Positions 5,747 to 9,188 of a DNA stretch of 9,188 nt are shown piece after piece (the stretch's first letter is position 1; the number at the start of each line of letters is the position of its first letter). The position numbers and the translations under genes are program-made. The DNA lies in contig CAZPCZ010000052.1 in assembly GCA_964585225.1 (NCBI GenBank), forward strand, positions 1 to 9,188. Direction: 5' to 3'. Source of the stretch: CAZPCZ01 sp964585225. Lineage in GTDB: Bacteria > Patescibacteriota > Patescibacteriia > JACPHY01. Under the pieces are notes generated by a model. The model had not been told where the DNA came from and ran no database searches. It saw only the letters and a program-made list of their open reading frames with translations.

Positions 5747-7588
5747 CTAACGGACGGTCACGCTCTTCGCGAGGTGGCGCGGTTTGTCCACGTCGCGGCC
5801 GAGCGCGACCGCGAGTTCGTACGCGAACAGCTGGAGCGGGATGATCGTGAGGATCGGCTGGAGCATTGGGAGCGTCGGGGAGACGATATGCGGCTCGTTT
5901 CCGCTCGCCTCGCGGACGTCGCGCTCGCCCTCCGGCGTCGTGATGCCGATCACGCAAGCGCCCGTCTTCCGCGCCTGTTGGATCGCGAGGAGGACGTCGG
6001 AAAACGTCTCGTCGCGGGGTGCGAGCGCGAGGACGACCGCGTCCTCGGAGAGCACCGCGAGGGGCCCGTGCTTGAGTTCGCCAGCGGCGTAGCCCTCGGC
6101 GTGGACGTACGCGAGCTCCTTCATCTTCAGCGCCGCTTCGAGCGCGACCGGGTACTGCCACTTCCGGCCGATCGTGAAGAATGCCCGGTGGTCGCGGAGC
6201 GTCCGCGCGCGCTCGGCAAACTTCGGCGCGTACTCGAGCTCCCGGAACACCTGGCCGGGGAGCCCGAGCAGCGCATTCGCGATCTCCCGACCTCGCGTGT
6301 CGGAGAGCCCGCGCCGCCGCCCGATGAACAACGTGATGAGCGCGAGTGCCGTGAGTTGCGAGACGAACGCCTTCGTCGAGGCGACGCCGATCTCCGGACC
6401 CGCGTTGCAGTGCACGCCGCAATCGGTGATGCGCGGGATCGCGGTTGCGGCCTTGTTCACGACGCCGATCGTCAGCGCGCCCTTCCGCTTCGCCTCCTCG
6501 ACCGCATCGAGCGTGTCCTTCGTCTCGCCGGATTGCGAGATCGCGATGACCGCGGTCTGCGGGCCGACGTGGAACGAGTCGTCGTGGACCTCGGAGGAGA
6601 GCTCGCACTCGACGTGCGGAACGCCCGCGATCTCGAGGAGCATCTGCCGGCCGACGAGGCCCGCGTGGTACGCGGTGCCGGCGGCGACGATGCGGATGTG
6701 GTCGGTCTCGCGGAGCCGACCGGCGAACCGTTCGAGGCCACCGAGCTTCGCGTCGCCCGCTGTGACGAGGACGCGTCCGCCGCGATTGAGCGCCCGATGG
6801 ACGGTCTCTGCCTGCTCGGCGATCTCCTTGCGCGTGAAGTGCGGGTAGCCGCCCTTCTGCGCCTCCTCGACATCCCACGTCGAGATGCGCACCGAGCGCT
6901 GGACGCCCTGGATACCGTCCGCCGTGACCGTCGCGACGTCACCATCCGCGAGGTCGACGATGTGCTTCGTCACCCCCACGATCGCCGCCTCGTCTGAGGC
7001 GATGACGCACTCACGCTCCCCGATGCCGACGAGGAGTGGGCTCCCACGCACCGCGCAGACGATGCGATCCGGTTGCGAGGACGAGATCACCGCGATCGCG
7101 AGTGCACCATCAATGCGTTCGAGCGCGCGCTGAACCGCAGCGCTGAGATCGCCGGTCGATGCGAACGCTTCCTCGATGCAGTGCGCGATGAGTTCGGTGT
7201 CCGTCTCCGATCGCAGCGTGTGCGTGCTCGCCTGGAGGCCACGCCGGAGATCTGCATCGTTCGTCACCTGGCCGTTGTGGACGACGTGGACACGTCCTTT
7301 GCAATCGCGGTGCGGGTGGGCGTTCTCGACCGTCACCTTGCCGTGCGTCGCCCACCGCGTGTGGCCGATGCCGGTGCCGGGGGTGCGTCCGCGTCCATCG
7401 AGCTGCGCCGCGATGCGGTCAATGCCGCTCGTGCCGTTTTCTCGAATCGCACGCTCGAGGATGGTGTCGCCGTCGCCGATGATCGCGACGCCAGCCGAGT
7501 CGTAGCCGCGGTACTCCAGGCGGTGGAGCCCAGTGAGGAGGGCCTCGGCGACCGGCCGGTGTCCGACGTATCCGATGATGCCGCACAT
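5747..7588 (-). CDS. glmS: Glutamine--fructose-6-phosphate aminotransferase (isomerizing)
   Basis: 613 residues, close to the 609 of the E. coli enzyme. It makes glucosamine-6-phosphate from fructose-6-phosphate and glutamine, the entry step to UDP-GlcNAc, peptidoglycan and other envelope glycans. Nucleophile Cys2 directly follows the start Met (MCGIIGYVG). The glutaminase domain has RGYDSAG (27-33), GHTRWATHG (75-83), HNG (104-106) and SETDTE (127-132). Two SIS domains follow, with GTAYHAG (304-310), the phosphate-binding SQSGETKDT (351-359), the catalytic region ALEAALKMKELAYVHAEGY (482-500), ELKHGPLA (504-511) and the C-terminal PRHLAKSVTV (603-612). ATG 7588 is fixed by Cys2 and by AGGAGGTG just upstream; the longer open frame to 7672 is not used. 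The gene has its own terminator, and I find no glmS ribozyme core in the leader. Confidence 0.98.
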   Translation of the reverse strand: MCGIIGYVGHRPVAEALLTGLHRLEYRGYDSAGVAIIGDGDTILERAIRENGTSGIDRIAAQLDGRGRTPGTGIGHTRWATHGKVTVENAHPHRDCKGRVHVVHNGQVTNDADLRRGLQASTHTLRSETDTELIAHCIEEAFASTGDLSAAVQRALERIDGALAIAVISSSQPDRIVCAVRGSPLLVGIGERECVIASDEAAIVGVTKHIVDLADGDVATVTADGIQGVQRSVRISTWDVEEAQKGGYPHFTRKEIAEQAETVHRALNRGGRVLVTAGDAKLGGLERFAGRLRETDHIRIVAAGTAYHAGLVGRQMLLEIAGVPHVECELSSEVHDDSFHVGPQTAVIAISQSGETKDTLDAVEEAKRKGALTIGVVNKAATAIPRITDCGVHCNAGPEIGVASTKAFVSQLTALALITLFIGRRRGLSDTRGREIANALLGLPGQVFRELEYAPKFAERARTLRDHRAFFTIGRKWQYPVALEAALKMKELAYVHAEGYAAGELKHGPLAVLSEDAVVLALAPRDETFSDVLLAIQQARKTGACVIGITTPEGERDVREASGNEPHIVSPTLPMLQPILTIIPLQLFAYELAVALGRDVDKPRHLAKSVTVR

Positions 7589-7633
7589 GGGCACCTCCTT
7601 TCGTTCGGTTGTGGAAAGGGCGATCGAGGAGTC

Positions 7634-7642
7634 AGTGTAGCA
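7634..7642 (-). promoter_or_regulatory. Possible extended -10 promoter of glmS
   Basis: On the minus strand TGC followed by TACACT (7639-7634) forms an extended -10. No acceptable -35 lies 17 bp upstream, where the hairpin arm at 7652-7664 falls. The start of transcription would be near 7627, leaving a leader of about 40 nt with the AGGAGGTG site. Confidence 0.35.
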
Positions 7643-7651
7643 GATCGAAGA

Positions 7652-7696
7652 GACCCCAGGGGTCTTGGCCAATCTTGGCCAATGACCCCTGGGGTC
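7652..7696 (-). terminator. Long hairpin, probable original trpS terminator
   Basis: GACCCCAGGGGTC (7652-7664) is the exact inverse of GACCCCTGGGGTC (7684-7696). Between the arms CTTGGCCAAT occurs twice in tandem (7664-7673, 7674-7683), adding 8 bp of pairing with one bulged base. On the minus strand it is followed by TCTCTT. Without the 275 bp element to its right and one copy of the flanking repeat, it would lie about 15 nt after the trpS stop codon, as expected for a terminator. Because both arms and the inner repeats are self-complementary, alternative folds and a role as a protein-binding site are possible. Confidence 0.6.
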
Positions 7697-7701
7697 CTTC
7701 C
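7694..7701. repeat. Left 8 bp target-site duplication
   Basis: GTCCTTCC directly abuts the left end of the 275 bp element and repeats at 7977-7984. It overlaps the last bases of the trpS terminator hairpin. Confidence 0.6.
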
Positions 7702-7769
7702 GGATCAGTCAGGATTCTTGGGGACCTCCCTCACACACTCACAGAGGGGCGTGATGGAGAATGCTCATT

Positions 7770-7792
7770 CCCCCTCTTGGAGCAAGAGGGGG
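7770..7792. repeat. C-rich palindrome inside the MITE-like element
   Basis: CCCCCTCTTG (7770-7779) pairs with CAAGAGGGGG (7783-7792) around a three-base loop. It is followed by GAGGGGGAGTTAC (7794-7806), whose inverse CTCCCCCTC recurs in both C-rich insertions of trpS in the same orientation. A second small hairpin, GTTACGA (7802-7808) with TCGTAAC (7814-7820), adjoins it. Confidence 0.7.
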
Positions 7793-7829
7793 CGAGGGGG
7801 AGTTACGAGTCGTTCGTAACCCCTCCCAA

Positions 7830-7852
7830 CCTCCCCTTACCCTCAGGGGAGG
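7830..7852. repeat. Second C-rich hairpin inside the MITE-like element
   Basis: CCTCCCCT (7830-7837) pairs with AGGGGAGG (7845-7852) around a seven-base loop. Confidence 0.6.
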
Positions 7853-7976
7853 AGCAGAACCCTCATGGCCTCCCCTTCCCATCATGAGGAGTAGGGAGAA
7901 GCTCGTGGAGCGACAGGCGCGTCATCGGCCTCCATGAACGCTCCTCCCGTCACTCCCCAGAGATTCTAACTGATCC

Positions 7977-7984
7977 GTCCTTCC
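7977..7984. repeat. Right 8 bp target-site duplication
   Basis: GTCCTTCC directly abuts the right end of the 275 bp element, 8 bp past the trpS stop codon (7993-7995 on the minus strand). Confidence 0.6.
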
Positions 7985-7992
7985 GGCCATGG

Positions 7993-9174
7993 TTACCGAA
8001 TTCCCACTGCCGCCCGTACTGCTTCGAGCGTCGCTCCGGCGACCGCACGCGCGGCTTTCGCCCCACGGGCGAGCGCGGCGTCGATGCGATCGGGGTGTGC
8101 CATGAGCTCCGCCTTCTTGGTGCGAAACTCCGCGTGCGCATCCGCGAACGCCTTCGCGACCGCTGGCTTGAGTTCACTATACTTGATTGTCCCCGCATCA
8201 TGCGCTTTTCGGAACCGCGCGATCGTCTTCGCATCGCCGAACGCCTCGAAAATCTCAAACAACGTCCGCACCCCCGGGGACATTGTGGGAGTTACGAGTT
8301 GAGAGTTACGAGTTGAGAGTTGGGCGGAGCCGGCGTTCTGCGTTCTGCGTTCTGCGTTCTGCGTTGGCCCCGTATCAGTAACCGCACTCCGGAGCTTTCT
8401 CGTGACCTCCTCCGGCGAGTCATCCAAGAACAGGCAGTGGTCTCCTCCGAGCGACTTCGACATTTTGTGGAACGGATCCTTGAGCGACATGACGCGCGCA
8501 GTCGGTGCCGGCAGGTACGTCACCTCCGGAAACGTTTCGCCGTACCGGTGATTGAACCGCCGCACGATATCATTCGCGAGTTCCAAGTGTTGCTTCTGAT
8601 CGTCCCCCACCGGCACTCCAATCTCGCTCTTCTCTTTCTCCCCTTCCCTCCGGGAGGGGGAGCGAGAGGGGGTGGGGGCTTGCAGCTTGTAGCTTGCAGC
8701 TCGTAGCCGGCCATAGGCCAGCACGTCCGCGGCCATGAGCACCGGATACGTGAACAGCCCGACGTTCGGCGACTCCCCGCGACTCACCTTGTCCTTATAC
8801 TGCGTCATCCTCTCCATGCTGCCGACCGGCGTCACGCACGAGAAATACCACGCCAGCTCCAGGTGCTCCGGAAGGTCCGACTGCCGGAAGAGCACCACGT
8901 TTCCGTTCCCTCCCCCTCGTTCTGAGGGGGAGTTGGAGGGGGTGCCAATCCCTAGGGCAAGCAATTCCGCCGTCAACTCCCGCACCTGCATGGCTTTTTC
9001 CCGTTGGTCATACTCCTCCGTGAGCGAATGCCAATCCGCGATGAAAAAGAAGCAGCGGTTCTTCTTCTCCGCCTGCAGTGCGAGCCAATTCCGCACCGCC
9101 CCGAGGTAGTTCCCGACGTGGAGTTTACCGGACGGCTGGATACCAGAAACGATGGTCATACATGTGACCATCAT
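7993..9174 (-). CDS. trpS: Tryptophanyl-tRNA synthetase with three in-frame repeat insertions
   Basis: 393 residues against about 330 for usual bacterial TrpRS. It charges tRNA-Trp with tryptophan in the cytoplasm. Class I motifs are present: SGIQPSGKLHVGN (10-22, the HIGH box) and HKMSKSLG (236-243). TrpRS-specific parts include FRQSDLPEHLELAW (96-109), GLFTYPVLMAAD (139-150) and VPVGDDQKQHLEL (187-199). The excess length is three low-complexity stretches: about 78-91, 155-185 and 269-299. They fall between conserved blocks at expected surface loops, keep frame and leave both signature motifs intact, so the enzyme is probably active. Starts at 9174, 9171 and 9159 are possible: GAGGT touches 9174 and suits 9171 better, while 9159 gives the usual MTIVSGIQPSG. 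The gene appears complete. The element at 7702-7976 lies just after its stop. Confidence 0.95.
   Translation of the reverse strand: MMVTCMTIVSGIQPSGKLHVGNYLGAVRNWLALQAEKKNRCFFFIADWHSLTEEYDQREKAMQVRELTAELLALGIGTPSNSPSERGGGNGNVVLFRQSDLPEHLELAWYFSCVTPVGSMERMTQYKDKVSRGESPNVGLFTYPVLMAADVLAYGRLRAASYKLQAPTPSRSPSRREGEKEKSEIGVPVGDDQKQHLELANDIVRRFNHRYGETFPEVTYLPAPTARVMSLKDPFHKMSKSLGGDHCLFLDDSPEEVTRKLRSAVTDTGPTQNAERRTQNAGSAQLSTRNSQLVTPTMSPGVRTLFEIFEAFGDAKTIARFRKAHDAGTIKYSELKPAVAKAFADAHAEFRTKKAELMAHPDRIDAALARGAKAARAVAGATLEAVRAAVGIR
8289..8323. repeat. Tandem 7-mer array GAGTTAC/GAGTTGA inside trpS
   Basis: Five 7 bp units in a row: GAGTTAC, GAGTTGA, GAGTTAC, GAGTTGA, GAGTTGG. It encodes part of the third trpS insertion. 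The GAGTTAC unit also occurs in the MITE-like element at 7800-7806. Confidence 0.9.
8333..8367. repeat. Tandem 7-mer array GCGTTCT inside trpS
   Basis: Four perfect copies of GCGTTCT (8333-8360) and a fifth ending in GG (GCGTTGG), as does the last unit of the neighbouring array. Because 7 is not a multiple of 3, the repeat is read in successive frames, giving TQNAERRTQNA in the protein. Confidence 0.92.
8638..8677. repeat. C-rich palindromic element inside trpS (second insertion)
   Basis: On the coding strand it reads ACCCCCTC, TCG, CTCCCCCTC and then a GAGGG arm, with CCCTC (8646-8650) pairing with GAGGG (8654-8658). It shares 17 of 20 leading bases with the element at 8903-8943 and directly adjoins the 7-mer array at 8678-8705. 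It encodes PTPSRSPSRREGEK. Confidence 0.75.
8678..8705. repeat. Tandem 7-mer array GCTTGCA/GCTTGTA inside trpS
   Basis: Four 7 bp units: GCTTGCA, GCTTGTA, GCTTGCA, GCTCGTA. It encodes RAASYKLQA in the second trpS insertion. Confidence 0.88.
8903..8943. repeat. C-rich palindromic element inside trpS (first insertion)
   Basis: CTCCCCCTC (8910-8918) pairs with GAGGGGGAG (8924-8932) around a five-base loop, followed by TTGGAGGGGGT. On the coding strand it begins ACCCCCTC, CAA, CTCCCCCTC, matching the element at 8638-8677. It encodes TPSNSPSERGGGNG. Confidence 0.78.
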
Positions 9175-9188
9175 ACCTCGGGGCGGGT

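Larger units (their letters stand above)
7702..7976. mobile_element. MITE-like non-autonomous element, 275 bp
   Basis: The ends are inverted repeats. GGATCAGTCAGGATTCT (7702-7718) matches the complement of the right end, GGATCAGTTAGAATCT (7976-7961), with two transitions and one gap; the outer eight bases are identical. Exactly outside both ends is the 8 bp direct repeat GTCCTTCC (7694-7701 and 7977-7984), as expected of a target duplication. The inside is non-coding and holds C-rich hairpins. No transposase is present, so movement would need one supplied in trans. I cannot assign it to a family. Confidence 0.65.

Noticed and set aside
5774..6997. 407-codon plus-strand frame and a 384-codon shifted minus frame within glmS
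   Set aside because: Both are Arg-rich shadows of a full-length, motif-complete GlmS.
7589..7700. glmS ribozyme/riboswitch upstream of glmS
   Set aside because: The leader appears only about 40 nt long and I do not find the conserved ribozyme core; the hairpin there is explained better as the trpS terminator.
7609..7887. 92-codon plus-strand frame in the trpS-glmS gap
   Set aside because: It spans the hairpin and the terminal repeat of the MITE-like element, has no ribosome binding site and no recognisable protein character.
8289..8367. CRISPR array in the repeat-rich part of trpS
   Set aside because: The units are 7 bp, contiguous and lack spacers, so they are simple tandem repeats.

Overview
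The window most likely comes from a member of the Candidate Phyla Radiation (Patescibacteria) with a fairly GC-rich genome. The strongest hint is the orphan PaaX-like protein with a Cas2-type C-terminal domain at the left end, of a kind common in those genomes. Small, tightly packed genes with good GGAGG ribosome binding sites fit. TGA is used as an ordinary stop, so this is not a lineage that reads UGA as glycine. The placement is inference; no taxonomic marker in the window settles it.

Left part (1-2867): a PaaX/Cas2-like regulator gene (+) lies between two related 32-34 bp palindromes with a shared TACGATCGTA core. Converging on it from the right is a polyprenyl glycosylphosphotransferase gene (-). 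Its apparent reading frame runs back into an RNA gene: 2354-2834 (-) is rnpB, the RNase P RNA, with a recognisable promoter, P1 and P4 helices and a strong intrinsic terminator. The transferase start is therefore moved downstream to about 2283.

Middle (2861-5653): three plus-strand genes, probably one operon, encode a YdjM/DUF457-like membrane hydrolase, an unrecognised five-segment membrane protein and a GTG-started SGNH/GDSL hydrolase overlapping it by 4 nt. A terminator-like hairpin follows, then a 198-residue protein of unknown function on the minus strand.

Right part (5710-9188): glmS (-), which makes glucosamine-6-phosphate for the cell envelope, and trpS (-), tryptophanyl-tRNA synthetase. 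Between them is a 275 bp element with imperfect terminal inverted repeats and an exact 8 bp direct repeat at its ends. It has the architecture of a non-autonomous transposable element (MITE) and appears to have split trpS from its terminator hairpin. trpS itself carries three in-frame low-complexity insertions made of C-rich palindromes and tandem 7-mers. Related pieces occur in the 275 bp element.

The most notable items are the palindromes flanking the PaaX/Cas2-like gene, the MITE-like element, and the repeat-derived insertions inside the essential trpS gene. Putative promoters on the minus strand share an extended -10 form, TGN-TAnnnT.
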